This document shows positions 52,802 to 61,659 of a DNA stretch of 64,000 bases, piece by piece. The notes beneath the pieces are model-generated. The model was not told the origin of the DNA, ran no database searches, and saw only the letters and a program-made list of their open reading frames with translations. The DNA lies in the NCBI GenBank assembly GCA_030827135.1, contig JAURFE010000001.1:276569-340568 (forward strand), given 5' to 3'. The translations under genes were made by a program, and so were the position numbers. Source of the DNA: Vicinamibacterales bacterium (GTDB taxonomy: Bacteria; Acidobacteriota; Vicinamibacteria; Vicinamibacterales; SCN-69-37). Position 1 is the stretch's first letter. Each line of letters opens with the position of its first letter.

Positions 52802-52836
52802 AATCGTGCTCGGTCCGGACCGAGCACGATTTTTGC
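52802..52836 (+). terminator. 30-bp perfect palindrome with a T-run
   Basis: AATCGTGCTCGGTCC is followed directly by its exact reverse complement, GGACCGAGCACGATT (52802-52831), then three more T residues. It is a strong intrinsic terminator for the acetamidase-family gene. Because the palindrome is symmetric and the next gene (52927) points toward it, it could stop transcription from both sides, though the T-run on the other strand is shorter. Confidence 0.85.
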
Positions 52837-52926
52837 GCGCGGTCAGATAGCGCTCTTCTCGAACCCATAGATGCCCCGAGACGGGAGCCGGAGGGGAGCG
52901 GCATCAGGAGCGGTCACAGTATACGT

Positions 52927-54180
52927 TCACCGCCAGCGATACGCGCTGATCCCGGCGCCGTCGCGCACAAACAGGTCGCTGTCAGCCACCGCCAGGTGGG
53001 CCCAGGCTTCCCCCTCGCCCACCACCGTCTCGTCGATGAGCTCAAAAGCCTTCGGCGTCGCACGAATCAGCCGCAGGTGGCCGGTCTCGTCGAGCGCCAG
53101 GAGCCGATCGCCCTGCGCAACCAGGCTCCAGTACTTCCCGAACGGCGTGGTGGTCCACATCCGCTGGCCGGTGCGCAGATCGATACACGCCAGACGCTGA
53201 TTGGCCAGATGCAGATAGGCATACCCGTCGATCACCACGGGTGTGGACATATACCCCTGGGCGTTCATCGCCCAGCCTTCGGTCACCGACCACGTCGCGC
53301 CCTCGCGGCTCACACGATAGAGCCAGGAGCCGTTCTGGTAGCTGGACGTGAACACCGCATCACCCACCACCACCGGCGTCAGGATGTTCATGCCGCGAAA
53401 CGACGGCACCGGCTGCGACCAGAGCACCCGGCCGGTCGAGAGATCCACGCCGTTGATCGTCTCGCGGGTCTGCACGACAAGCTGCCGCACGCCGGCCAGC
53501 GTCGCCACGACGGGCGACGAAAAGGCGCCGCTCTCAAACACCGTCGCGCCGCCCTCAAGCGTGCGCCACACCACAGCACCGGTGCGGGCGTCGAGTTTCA
53601 TCACGCTGTTGGCCGCCTGCACGTAGACAGCGCCACGATCAACCAGCGGCGACGAGATAAACCCGAATTCGGGCACGGTCGCCTTGAACTTCTCGACAAA
53701 ATCTACGCGCCAGCGCTCGGCCCCGGTCGCGGCATTGAGGGCCACGAGCACGTCGCGCATACCGGCCACATAGAGGGTGCCGTTGTCGAGTGCCGGCGTC
53801 GAGCGGATCCAGTCACCGCGCGACTTCGCATAAAACGGCACACTGATCGCACCCGGCCACTCGACCGTCCAGCGCACCGCCCCGGTTGAACGGTCAAGCG
53901 CGCGAACAACTTCCGTGGACTTGTTCTTCGTCTCCGTGACGTAGACCAGGTCGGCGGACACGATGGGCCCGGAGTAACTTGGCGCAAGCCCCAGGGACCA
54001 CTGCGCGGTCACCGCCGTCTTCAGCGTTGCCGGCCACGCCGGCCCCGCCACCGTGCCGTCGCGGTCCGGCCCGCGCCACTGGGGCCATGTCGATCGCTCA
54101 GTCGGCGCCCCGAGCAGAGTGACGCTGATCATCAGCCCCGCCAGCCATCCACACACAACCGCCAGAAGCACCTGTCGCAC
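52927..54180 (-). CDS. Exported PQQ-type beta-propeller protein
   Basis: This is a protein of about 417 residues starting at GTG 54180 (VRQVLLAVVCGWLAGLMI, a signal peptide) with GGGGGT upstream; the frame is open to ATG 54231. It is an eight-bladed propeller of PQQ/WD-like repeats: WPQWRGPDRDG at the front, ALDRSTGAVRWTVEW, ALNAATGAERWRVDF, LDARTGAVVWRTL, GVDLSTGRVLWSQ and CIDLRTGQRMWTT. Dehydrogenase-type PQQ and metal ligands are not evident, so it is probably an outer-membrane or periplasmic scaffold. An AT-rich inverted repeat upstream may control it. Confidence 0.85.
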   Translation of the reverse strand: MRQVLLAVVCGWLAGLMISVTLLGAPTERSTWPQWRGPDRDGTVAGPAWPATLKTAVTAQWSLGLAPSYSGPIVSADLVYVTETKNKSTEVVRALDRSTGAVRWTVEWPGAISVPFYAKSRGDWIRSTPALDNGTLYVAGMRDVLVALNAATGAERWRVDFVEKFKATVPEFGFISSPLVDRGAVYVQAANSVMKLDARTGAVVWRTLEGGATVFESGAFSSPVVATLAGVRQLVVQTRETINGVDLSTGRVLWSQPVPSFRGMNILTPVVVGDAVFTSSYQNGSWLYRVSREGATWSVTEGWAMNAQGYMSTPVVIDGYAYLHLANQRLACIDLRTGQRMWTTTPFGKYWSLVAQGDRLLALDETGHLRLIRATPKAFELIDETVVGEGEAWAHLAVADSDLFVRDGAGISAYRWR

Positions 54181-54233
54181 GTTTGACCCCCACGGAGAGG
54201 ATCGCACGATTTTTCTTGTTGCGATAATCAAAT

Positions 54234-54268
54234 TTCATTTTGAGCAAATATTGTTTGCTCGAAATGAA
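54234..54268. promoter_or_regulatory. AT-rich 35-bp inverted repeat, possible operator
   Basis: TTCATTTTGAGCAAA, TATTG, TTTGCTCGAAATGAA: 15-base arms with one mismatch. It stands in the only markedly AT-rich stretch of the window, between the aminotransferase stop and the PQQ-propeller start. The core GAGCAAA-N5-TTTGCTC looks like a dimeric repressor site. No matching regulator is encoded nearby. Confidence 0.6.
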
Positions 54269-54303
54269 CAGTAGCTCGCGTGTTTTGAACGTGGAGAACG
54301 ACG

Positions 54304-55548
54304 TCAGCAGGGGACCGTCTGGTCGAGCGCCGCGACGAGCCGGTCGGCATCGGCGACCGTGTTGTAGTGCGCACAGGATGCGCGCACGACGCCCTTCCCC
54401 GCCGCGAGGCCCAGGTCTTCAATCAACCGCCGCGAATAGAAGTCACCGAAGCGGATGCCGATGCGCAGCGGGTCGATGGCGCGGACGATGCGCTCTGAGT
54501 CGCAACCATCAACGACAAAGCTGATGGTCGGCACACGAACCAGCGGGTCAGAGGATGCGGGGCCGATAATGCGCACACCGCGGCGTGCACGCAACCACGC
54601 GAGCACACGGTCGGCGAGCACCGCCTCGTGCGCCGCAATCGCGTCAAACGCCACGGCCATACATGCACGACGTGACGCGCCCGCCGGAGCCCCTGACCGC
54701 TTCCCCAGCGTCACCAGATACTCGGGGATCGCCGTGGCACCGTACGACAACTCGTAATTGGGGTTGCCCGGCTGGAGTTTGCCGGGGATCTTGTCCATCG
54801 GCACGAAGTGATGTGACAGGTTCGCGAGTGCGAGCAGGCGCTCGTATTTCCCGTACAACACCGCATGATGCGGGCCGAATACCTTGTAGAGGCTGAAGAC
54901 GTAGAAGTCCACGCCCCACGCGCGCACATCCACAAGGCGATGCGGCGCAAACGCGACGCCATCGATGCACACCGCCGCCCCGTGCCGGTGGGCGCAGGCG
55001 GTAATGGGCTCGACGGGAATCAGTTGGCCGAAGATATTCGAGGTCTGTGTGCAGACCACCAGCCGCGTGCGCGCGGTCATCAGTGACTCAAGGTCAGACA
55101 CCTCAAGTGACATCGACTCACGATTCATTTCCCAGCGGCGGACGATGATGCCGCGCGCTTCGAGCGCGAGCCACGGACCGATATTGGCCTCGTGGTCGAT
55201 CATCGAGACCACCACTTCATCGCCAGGCGCCATCGTCGGCGCGATGGCCCGCGCCAGCGTCTGGATCATCACGGTGGACGACGGGCCGAAGACGACTTCT
55301 TCCGGTCTGGCTGCGTTGATGAGTTCGGCAATCGCCGACTGGCCGGCGTAAAGCCGTTCGGCCGCCAGGGTGGAGACGCCGTAGCTGGCGCCGAGTTGGA
55401 CGCTCGACGTCAGCAGGTAGTCGTGGATTCGGTCCGCAACCGCCCCAAGCACTTGCGACCCGCCCGCGTTATCGAGATAGGTCCAGGCGTCGTCAGCGTC
55501 AGAAAGCGCAGGAAACTGTGAGCGTGCGAAAGAGAGGTTGAGCGACAT
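54304..55548 (-). CDS. Class V aminotransferase, cysteine-desulfurase-like
   Basis: This 414-residue PLP protein starts MSLNLSFARSQFPALSDADD and continues with YLDNAGGSQVLGAVADRI. Cofactor-binding motifs are VVVSMIDHEANIGPWLAL (His/Asn), VCIDGVAFAPHRLVDV (Asp) and the PLP lysine in YVFSLYKVFGPHHAVLYG. The end VRASCAHYNTVADADRLVAAL is typical of the VC1184-type subgroup. The mobile catalytic cysteine of SufS/IscS is not in its usual place, so it may not be a true desulfurase. It stands alone, 42 bases after the GH127 gene. Confidence 0.87.
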   Translation of the reverse strand: MSLNLSFARSQFPALSDADDAWTYLDNAGGSQVLGAVADRIHDYLLTSSVQLGASYGVSTLAAERLYAGQSAIAELINAARPEEVVFGPSSTVMIQTLARAIAPTMAPGDEVVVSMIDHEANIGPWLALEARGIIVRRWEMNRESMSLEVSDLESLMTARTRLVVCTQTSNIFGQLIPVEPITACAHRHGAAVCIDGVAFAPHRLVDVRAWGVDFYVFSLYKVFGPHHAVLYGKYERLLALANLSHHFVPMDKIPGKLQPGNPNYELSYGATAIPEYLVTLGKRSGAPAGASRRACMAVAFDAIAAHEAVLADRVLAWLRARRGVRIIGPASSDPLVRVPTISFVVDGCDSERIVRAIDPLRIGIRFGDFYSRRLIEDLGLAAGKGVVRASCAHYNTVADADRLVAALDQTVPC

Positions 55549-55590
55549 CGAGACCAGTATTGTAGGCGGCCCCGATGCCCCCCTAATGAC

Positions 55591-58500
55591 CTACCTGAAC
55601 GTCACGTGCAGGTAGACGGAGTGCCGGCCGTAGGTCTCGTAGAACGGCTTGAAGGGCACGCTGTCGACGGAGAACCTGAGGGTCGCCGGATCGCCCGTCA
55701 CGGACCGCCCAATGTCGCTGACGTTGAACACCACCTGACGCCAGTCGGTGCGGGCGGCGGGTTCCTCGGCGGCCAGGAGCACCGGACCCCAGAGGAGGCT
55801 GGCGACATTGGGCTGATCGGCCACGTGGTCGAGATGGAACTTGAGCGGCATCCGCAATTCGATGGTGTCGTTGTCATTCCACGCGCGCGACAGCGTCACG
55901 TAACTGCCGGGCGTCGCAGTGACCGGCTCCTGACGACCATTGATCGTCACAAAGAATCCGCGCGTGGCCCAGCCGGGGACGCGCACCTTGATGTCGAACC
56001 GTCCGCTGCCCTTCACCACCAGGCGCGTCGTGTCGGCGCTCGGGAAGTCCGTGATCTGCTGCACCGACACTTTGCGCTCGGTCCAGTTCACCGTCGACGG
56101 CACAAACAGGTTGACGTAGAGCGCCGAGTGGTCCGCGCTGTGGAAGTAGATCGTGTCCTGCAGTTTCGTGTGGCTCTCGAGCGCGGTGCCGTTGCAGCAC
56201 GTGAAGCCGTTCATGTTCGCGTTGCCGAACCGTTTCTGGGCGCCGGGATTGAGCGGCACGTGATAGGTGTTGCCGGCGTCGGACTCCGCCACGGACGCCA
56301 GGATGTGGTTGTACATCGCGCGCTCGTAGTGGTCCATGTACTTGGCGGTCTGGTCGTACATGAAGAGCTGCCGATCGAGTTTCAGCAGGTTGTAGGTGGC
56401 ACACGTTTCGTTCTGGCCACCCTGCGCAAAGCCGTTCTCCCACAGCGTGTTCGGCTGCACGGTGAAACACTCGGCGTTGTTCGGATTCCGCGCCCCGGCC
56501 ACGCCGCCGATGCTGTACATGTAGCCGCCGTTCACGATCTCCCAGAAGTTCGAGGCGATCATGTAGTACGGCATTTCCTTCGTGTTCCGGAACGTCTCGA
56601 GCGCACCGGTAATCTGCGGAATGTGCTGATTGGCGTGTTTGCCGCGCACGGTATCCACGCCTTTGGCTAGGCCGTGATCGTGGGCGGCGTTGCCGAAGAA
56701 GAAGTTGGTGTTGTCAAACAACTTCGCGGTCTCAAGGAAACGACGCTCGCCGGTCAGCCGAAACAGCCGCGCCATCGCCTCATTCATGCCCCCGTACTCA
56801 CCCGCAATGTAGCGGTTCCACATGCTGATGCGCGTCTCGGGGGGCAGCGCGCTCAGGCGTGACTGCACCCACGCCCCCATGCCGCGCGCGATCTCGAGCG
56901 CCTTCTTGTTGCCCGCGACCTCATACGTGTCGAGCAGGCCGGCAAGAATTTTGTGCAGCGTGTAATACGGCGCCCAGATCTGGCTGTCCTGCGTGCCGTA
57001 GGTGGCGCCGCGTTCGAGCATGATGAACTGGTCCGGCGGATACGCGCTGATGAACCCCGTGCCCCAGTTCCAATAGTCCGTGCGAATCGCGCCGGTCCGC
57101 AGGTTCGAGTCGTAGCTCTGGCGGCCGGGGCCCACAGGCACTGCGCGAGGGTCCGCCACCGCCGGGCCTCCCGCCTGTGCAGGCTTCCCGGACCGCTGCG
57201 ACAGATCGTGGAGCGTGTCCACGAGGTAGTTCATCTTCTGGAGGAACATCGCCTGGAGCGCCGGGTCGTACCCCGTGCTGGCATAGGCCTGCGCGATCGC
57301 CGTCAGGTAGTGCCCGCTCGCATGACCACGAAGCCGCGTGGTCTGGTTGTCCCAGCCCTGCAGCGCCTGCGCGCCTGCCGGTTGCGGCACGCCGAACGTG
57401 TCGCGGAAGTTGTAGAGAAAACTGTCGACGTTGGTGGCCGCCAGCCCGCGCAGAAACTTGTCACGATTCTTGATGAACGCCGTGTCGCGCCCCTGGGCAT
57501 CACGGTTGAGCACCACACGGTCGAGGGCAAACGGTTCGACCAGGCGGTCAGGCGGCGTACGGACGCCGACCGGGGTCTTCACGATCACCGTCGCCTTCGG
57601 CTGAAACCGCGTGCCGGGCACCATACCCGAGACCGCATAGGTACCCGGCTGCCGCACCGCCTCGTTGTCGGTAGGCGACGGCCAGATCGCCCGGGTCGTG
57701 CCGGCCACACCGCCGGCATAGGTGGCGGGAATGTGCGCCGGCAGCATCGGCAACATTCCCACGACGGTCTCCACGGTAATGTCTGGCACGGTCACCAGTC
57801 GCGCGGCAAACGGTGATTCACGCGGAATGTTCGCGGTCGAGATCTCGGCAGGCGCCCCGCCCCGACCGCGTCCCTGCGCCGTTTGTGTCGCAGCGATCGC
57901 GTTGCGACGAATCGTTGCGATCGGTTCATCCCCCAAGGCGATTCTGTAGAGGCGCACGTCGCGGAACCGTCCATGAAGCGTGGGCGCGGCGTCGTCCTGC
58001 GTCCGGCCGATGAACAAACGGTTCGTGGAGAGCGACGGCGGCACCAATTGATCGGGCGTCACCGCGACATCTGTGGCCTGCGCGGCGCGAACACCATCGA
58101 TGTACGTCGTGAGCACACGGCTGGCCGGATCCAGCACCACGGCAAAGTGTGTCCACTGGTTCTCGACCACCACTTTCGGCGTGGTGGTGCCCTTGACCTG
58201 CCCGTCCACGACTGCAGTGGCCCTGAAACCCTGCGCATCCACGACGGCGAACAACCGGGACGCCGTGTTCTGCCCGAAGTCAAACACCGGTCCCGACGCG
58301 CGCGTCGGCAGATACAGCCAGCCAACAACCGCGAACGCGTCTTCGCCATCAAGTGCCTCAGCCGGCAGTTGCACGTAACTGCCGTCACCGGTCAGCAGCA
58401 GGACCCGGCGCGTGCCGTCCTCGACAAACACGGGACTGGTGCCCCGCAGCGTCGCATGCAACTGATTCCTGGAGGAATCCTCGGCGCTGCCATTAAACAC

Positions 58501-58638
58501 ATACCGTGCGATGAGGCCGGTCTCCCCGATGCCATCGAGGAACTGGTCACCACCCTGCGCGGGGTTCTGCGCGTTCTGCGCGACAGCGACGACGATGGTC
58601 GACACGACCAGCGAGAGGGCAATCAGAATGCGGTGCAT
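55591..58638 (-). CDS. GH127 beta-L-arabinofuranosidase with LamG and Ig-like domains
   Basis: This 1015-residue secreted protein starts at ATG 58638 (MHRILIALSLVVSTIVVAVA). A LamG/concanavalin-type domain (about 35-245: LIARYVFNGSAEDSSRNQLH, WTHFAVVLDPASRVLTTYID) is followed by an Ig-like insert (about 285-345) and a GH127/DUF1680 (alpha/alpha)6-barrel. The zinc-thiolate active site of the family is readable: Glu744 and Cys746 in QNETCATYN, and Cys814-Cys815 in GFTCCNGTALE, the latter pair including the nucleophile. It likely removes beta-L-arabinofuranosyl units from plant glycans. It is downstream of the DUF5695 gene. Confidence 0.9.
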   Translation of the reverse strand: MHRILIALSLVVSTIVVAVAQNAQNPAQGGDQFLDGIGETGLIARYVFNGSAEDSSRNQLHATLRGTSPVFVEDGTRRVLLLTGDGSYVQLPAEALDGEDAFAVVGWLYLPTRASGPVFDFGQNTASRLFAVVDAQGFRATAVVDGQVKGTTTPKVVVENQWTHFAVVLDPASRVLTTYIDGVRAAQATDVAVTPDQLVPPSLSTNRLFIGRTQDDAAPTLHGRFRDVRLYRIALGDEPIATIRRNAIAATQTAQGRGRGGAPAEISTANIPRESPFAARLVTVPDITVETVVGMLPMLPAHIPATYAGGVAGTTRAIWPSPTDNEAVRQPGTYAVSGMVPGTRFQPKATVIVKTPVGVRTPPDRLVEPFALDRVVLNRDAQGRDTAFIKNRDKFLRGLAATNVDSFLYNFRDTFGVPQPAGAQALQGWDNQTTRLRGHASGHYLTAIAQAYASTGYDPALQAMFLQKMNYLVDTLHDLSQRSGKPAQAGGPAVADPRAVPVGPGRQSYDSNLRTGAIRTDYWNWGTGFISAYPPDQFIMLERGATYGTQDSQIWAPYYTLHKILAGLLDTYEVAGNKKALEIARGMGAWVQSRLSALPPETRISMWNRYIAGEYGGMNEAMARLFRLTGERRFLETAKLFDNTNFFFGNAAHDHGLAKGVDTVRGKHANQHIPQITGALETFRNTKEMPYYMIASNFWEIVNGGYMYSIGGVAGARNPNNAECFTVQPNTLWENGFAQGGQNETCATYNLLKLDRQLFMYDQTAKYMDHYERAMYNHILASVAESDAGNTYHVPLNPGAQKRFGNANMNGFTCCNGTALESHTKLQDTIYFHSADHSALYVNLFVPSTVNWTERKVSVQQITDFPSADTTRLVVKGSGRFDIKVRVPGWATRGFFVTINGRQEPVTATPGSYVTLSRAWNDNDTIELRMPLKFHLDHVADQPNVASLLWGPVLLAAEEPAARTDWRQVVFNVSDIGRSVTGDPATLRFSVDSVPFKPFYETYGRHSVYLHVTFR

Positions 58639-58668
58639 AGGTCTCTCTCCCAAACGGATTGTTCCGAG

Positions 58669-58726
58669 TACGTAGGGCGCACTGAACTATAGTGCGCCGT
58701 GTTGGCGCGCTCACAATCAGCGCGCC
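58669..58726. repeat. Intergenic double-hairpin element (DUF5695/GH127)
   Basis: TACGTAGG, then GGCGCACT-GAACTAT-AGTGCGCC, then GTGTT, then GGCGCGCT-CACAATC-AGCGCGCC. Both stems are perfect 8-bp with 7-base loops. This is the clearest member of the family seen also at 4262, 10172 and 14739. It lies in the 95-base gap between the two minus-strand genes, upstream of the GH127 ribosome binding site. Confidence 0.88.
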
Positions 58727-58733
58727 TCCATCA

Positions 58734-61613
58734 TCAGCGAATTTCAATCGTGCGCGACGACGATGAGAGCGGCACCGTGTAGGCACCGCGTTCGAGTGCG
58801 AATCCACCAGGCACGGTCCACGTGCGCCTGGCCACGGTCTTGCCCGTCTGCTCCACCCGCAGGCGCGCCTGCTTCACATGCGCCGTCGAGGGCGCGAGGG
58901 TCACCCGCACCCGACCGGTGGCCGCGTCGAATTCCACCTGGTCGAACTGTCCGGCCTCCAGCGTGAGATACAGCCCCACCGGCGCCAGATAGATGCGCTG
59001 GCGGAAGGAATCGGCGACCTTCACGGTGACCCGCGACCCGCTCACCGTGGCATTGCCGCCGAACGCCTGCCAGCCAAACTCCGGATGGTTGATGAGGTAC
59101 ATCCCCGTGTTGAGCGCGTGGCCCAGGAAGTTCGGGCCGTAGTCGCCGCTGTACGCGTCCCAATGGAGCTTCTCAGGAAACGCATGGAACGCCACCGAGG
59201 CAAAACCCTCCTGATCGATGTTGGTCAGTGCGCCCATCGTGCCGGCGTATCCAATGCGCAGCAGGTGCAGGTCTGTCGGGTCGTCGCGGAATCGCGTCAG
59301 CGCAGGAATGGCATTCAGGCCCGATCCGTAATGATGCAGCTGCCGCTCGTACCCGGACCCGGGCGCCCCCGCATAGATGAAGTCCCAGTAGCGGCGCGCC
59401 GCGCCGTTGTAGCCCCAGTGCGGCACCAGCGGCATGTAGCCGACGACCGAACTCAGCGCGGTGGTGGCCTGCGTGTCGTAGCCGAAATACCGCATCCACG
59501 CGAAGACCTCCTCCTGCCCCGTCGAGTCCCACGCCATTTCGCTGCCGTAGGGATAACTCTGGCCCGCCCACCGATCCGCGCGCGTCTTCATGCGCGCCTC
59601 AAGGGCGGCCGACTTCTCCGTCCACCCCTCGCGCTTCATGTCGTCGAGCACCATCGCAAACGTGGTGGCCCCCATCAGGCCGACGTTGACGTAGCCGACG
59701 CGGTTGGCCGGGTTCGTCATGTACATCATCGTTTCGTGCGCCTGATTCAGATACCAGTCCCACGGATGGGTCGTCACCAACCCTTCCGTGTTGCGCGCGA
59801 TGCGATACATCGACCAGTAGGCCGCCACGACATGCGCGTAGTTGTAGGCACGGTTCTGGGTCTCGGCGCCGGCCCGGTTCCAGCTCGCCCAGGTGGTCCA
59901 GTTCTTCGACGGGTCGTAGGTATAGCCCGGAAAGTCCTCCGGCACGTACATGAAGAGGCTCTTGCGCACGCCGTGCTTCCGTTCGCCCTCCGAGTACTGA
60001 ATGCGCCCCCACAGCACCTCGTTGACGAAGCGTTCGTACTTCTCCAGTTCGGCGCGTGACGGCTGCCCGAACTGTTTCATCGCCGCGGCGAGCCACGATC
60101 CGGCGCCGCCTTCATCCGAGAGGCCCGCGATCCACGCGCGGTGATCCTGTTCGACGATGGCGTTTTTGGACCGGTCGTAGCTCATCACCGAGGGACTCCG
60201 CTTGAACGGGTCGTCCGGCTTCTCGAACCATTGTTTCGTGAAGAGGAAGTTGCCGAGATCAGCCACCACCTGCGAGGCCGGTTTCGTGACGTAGTAGTTG
60301 ATGGCCTGCACGGCGCCGTCATCCCACGTGAGGGTCAGGCGCGCCCTGCCCCACTGGCGGCCGCGCACGGTGAACTCCCGCCAGCCATTGGTGGTGCGAC
60401 GCCCGGTCGAGACGTCGAGGGCACCGGCCGGCGATACCGACACCTTCGCCGCACGGGTACCGTAGCGTGCGAACAGGCGGAGGTCCTGGTCCATCGGCGC
60501 CACATAGCCGGGGAATCCTGCCGCCACGGGACGGCCGGCCTTGAGCAGTGTGTCTTCAATCGCGCGAATCTCCGGGGCCACATGGAACTCGAGACCATAG
60601 GTCCGGGTCTGCCCTGGTGCGAGCGTGGCGTGTGTGGGCACCTGCCACGGCTGCGCGTTCTTCCATTCGTGCTCGGCGTACGCCTTCGTGTGGGCCATCC
60701 ATTCGAAGATGGCTTCCGAGGTCTGGGTGCGCGGCGTGCGGTCGTCTACCGGCCGCCATCCCTCGAGGGGTGTACGGCCATGCGGCACGACCACAAGCGC
60801 CGGGCCTTTGCCCGAGAGCCGCGTGACCTGCACAAAGCCGGCATCCTGCGCGATGGCCGGGTCAAAAAACGACGTGATCTCGTGCGCCTGTTCGAGGTTG
60901 CGCCCGGTGATCAGGTTGTTGAACACGACCGGAATGCCGAGCGCACCAATTTCGACAGGGGCCTGCGTCCGGTTGGTCACGTCGAAGCGCAGCACGACCT
61001 TGCCGTTCACAAGCGCCCAGTGCCGGGTCACACGGAGCGGGACGTCGGCGGGCAGCGTCGCGGCGAGGTCGGACGATGCGAGGGCGCCGGCCGCAGCCGG
61101 TACCACGGCCACGGGTTTGCGATCCCGCGCCGTGTCGTAGTCCTTCCACTCTGTCGCGCCGGCCTGGCGCACCCTGAAGGTCAGGTCGCCGAGGTGGTGA
61201 TAGCCGTTCGCGGCGCGCTGGGCGAGCCGGTCGGCGGGGGTGAAGTCGAAGGTCAGCGGCCCCGTGGGTTGCGGTGGGGGCGGCGGGGCCGCCTGGGCAC
61301 CGGCCGCACCAGCGCCCCGGCCACGCTGGGGCGTGGGCGTCGGCGTGTACGTCGGCACCCCCTTGGGCTCGAGTGCAGCGATCGTCTGCGAGGCCTTGAC
61401 CAGCTTGAGCGTGAAGTCCGGCGTGTCGAAGTCGAGGGTGCCCTCCTCGAGCCCCAGCGTCGGTGGTGGTGGCGGCGTCTGGCTTCCCCGCCCTCCGCCC
61501 TGCGCCTGGCCCTGCACGTGTGGCGCAAGCCACAGCGCGGCACACAATCCAACGCCGGCAGCGGCCAGCCGGCTCACAGTCAATAGACGCGTCGTCACAG
61601 CGGACTCCTTCAT
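58734..61613 (-). CDS. Exported DUF5695 protein, probable glycan-active enzyme
   Basis: This 959-residue protein has a signal peptide (RLAAAGVGLCAALWLAPHVQ) and low-complexity Gly/Pro stretches (near 38-52 and 95-115). A beta-sandwich-like N-terminal half follows, then a helical half suggestive of an (alpha/alpha)6-barrel: SGYERQLHHYGSGLNAIPAL, YGYDTQ-like FGYDTQATTALSSV, HWDAYSGDYGPNFLGHALNT. It fits DUF5695, seen in polysaccharide-degrading bacteria. Acidic residues such as Glu in WDSTGQEEVFAW could be catalytic but are unproved. It lies upstream of GH127 and divergent from the isomerase, so an arabinoglycan role is inferred. Confidence 0.8.
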   Translation of the reverse strand: MKESAVTTRLLTVSRLAAAGVGLCAALWLAPHVQGQAQGGGRGSQTPPPPPTLGLEEGTLDFDTPDFTLKLVKASQTIAALEPKGVPTYTPTPTPQRGRGAGAAGAQAAPPPPPQPTGPLTFDFTPADRLAQRAANGYHHLGDLTFRVRQAGATEWKDYDTARDRKPVAVVPAAAGALASSDLAATLPADVPLRVTRHWALVNGKVVLRFDVTNRTQAPVEIGALGIPVVFNNLITGRNLEQAHEITSFFDPAIAQDAGFVQVTRLSGKGPALVVVPHGRTPLEGWRPVDDRTPRTQTSEAIFEWMAHTKAYAEHEWKNAQPWQVPTHATLAPGQTRTYGLEFHVAPEIRAIEDTLLKAGRPVAAGFPGYVAPMDQDLRLFARYGTRAAKVSVSPAGALDVSTGRRTTNGWREFTVRGRQWGRARLTLTWDDGAVQAINYYVTKPASQVVADLGNFLFTKQWFEKPDDPFKRSPSVMSYDRSKNAIVEQDHRAWIAGLSDEGGAGSWLAAAMKQFGQPSRAELEKYERFVNEVLWGRIQYSEGERKHGVRKSLFMYVPEDFPGYTYDPSKNWTTWASWNRAGAETQNRAYNYAHVVAAYWSMYRIARNTEGLVTTHPWDWYLNQAHETMMYMTNPANRVGYVNVGLMGATTFAMVLDDMKREGWTEKSAALEARMKTRADRWAGQSYPYGSEMAWDSTGQEEVFAWMRYFGYDTQATTALSSVVGYMPLVPHWGYNGAARRYWDFIYAGAPGSGYERQLHHYGSGLNAIPALTRFRDDPTDLHLLRIGYAGTMGALTNIDQEGFASVAFHAFPEKLHWDAYSGDYGPNFLGHALNTGMYLINHPEFGWQAFGGNATVSGSRVTVKVADSFRQRIYLAPVGLYLTLEAGQFDQVEFDAATGRVRVTLAPSTAHVKQARLRVEQTGKTVARRTWTVPGGFALERGAYTVPLSSSSRTIEIR

Positions 61614-61636
61614 GGGGAAAGTGTCCGGAAATATTA

Positions 61637-61647
61637 CTACGTGGTAG
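61637..61647. promoter_or_regulatory. Small palindrome in the shared divergent promoter region
   Basis: CTAC-GTG-GTAG lies within the 46 bases between the divergent DUF5695 and isomerase genes, after an AATATTA tract. The short gap implies overlapping promoters, so a single regulator could control both arms of the locus. No regulator gene is present in the window. Confidence 0.3.
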
Positions 61648-61659
61648 GCTGGCGCCCGT

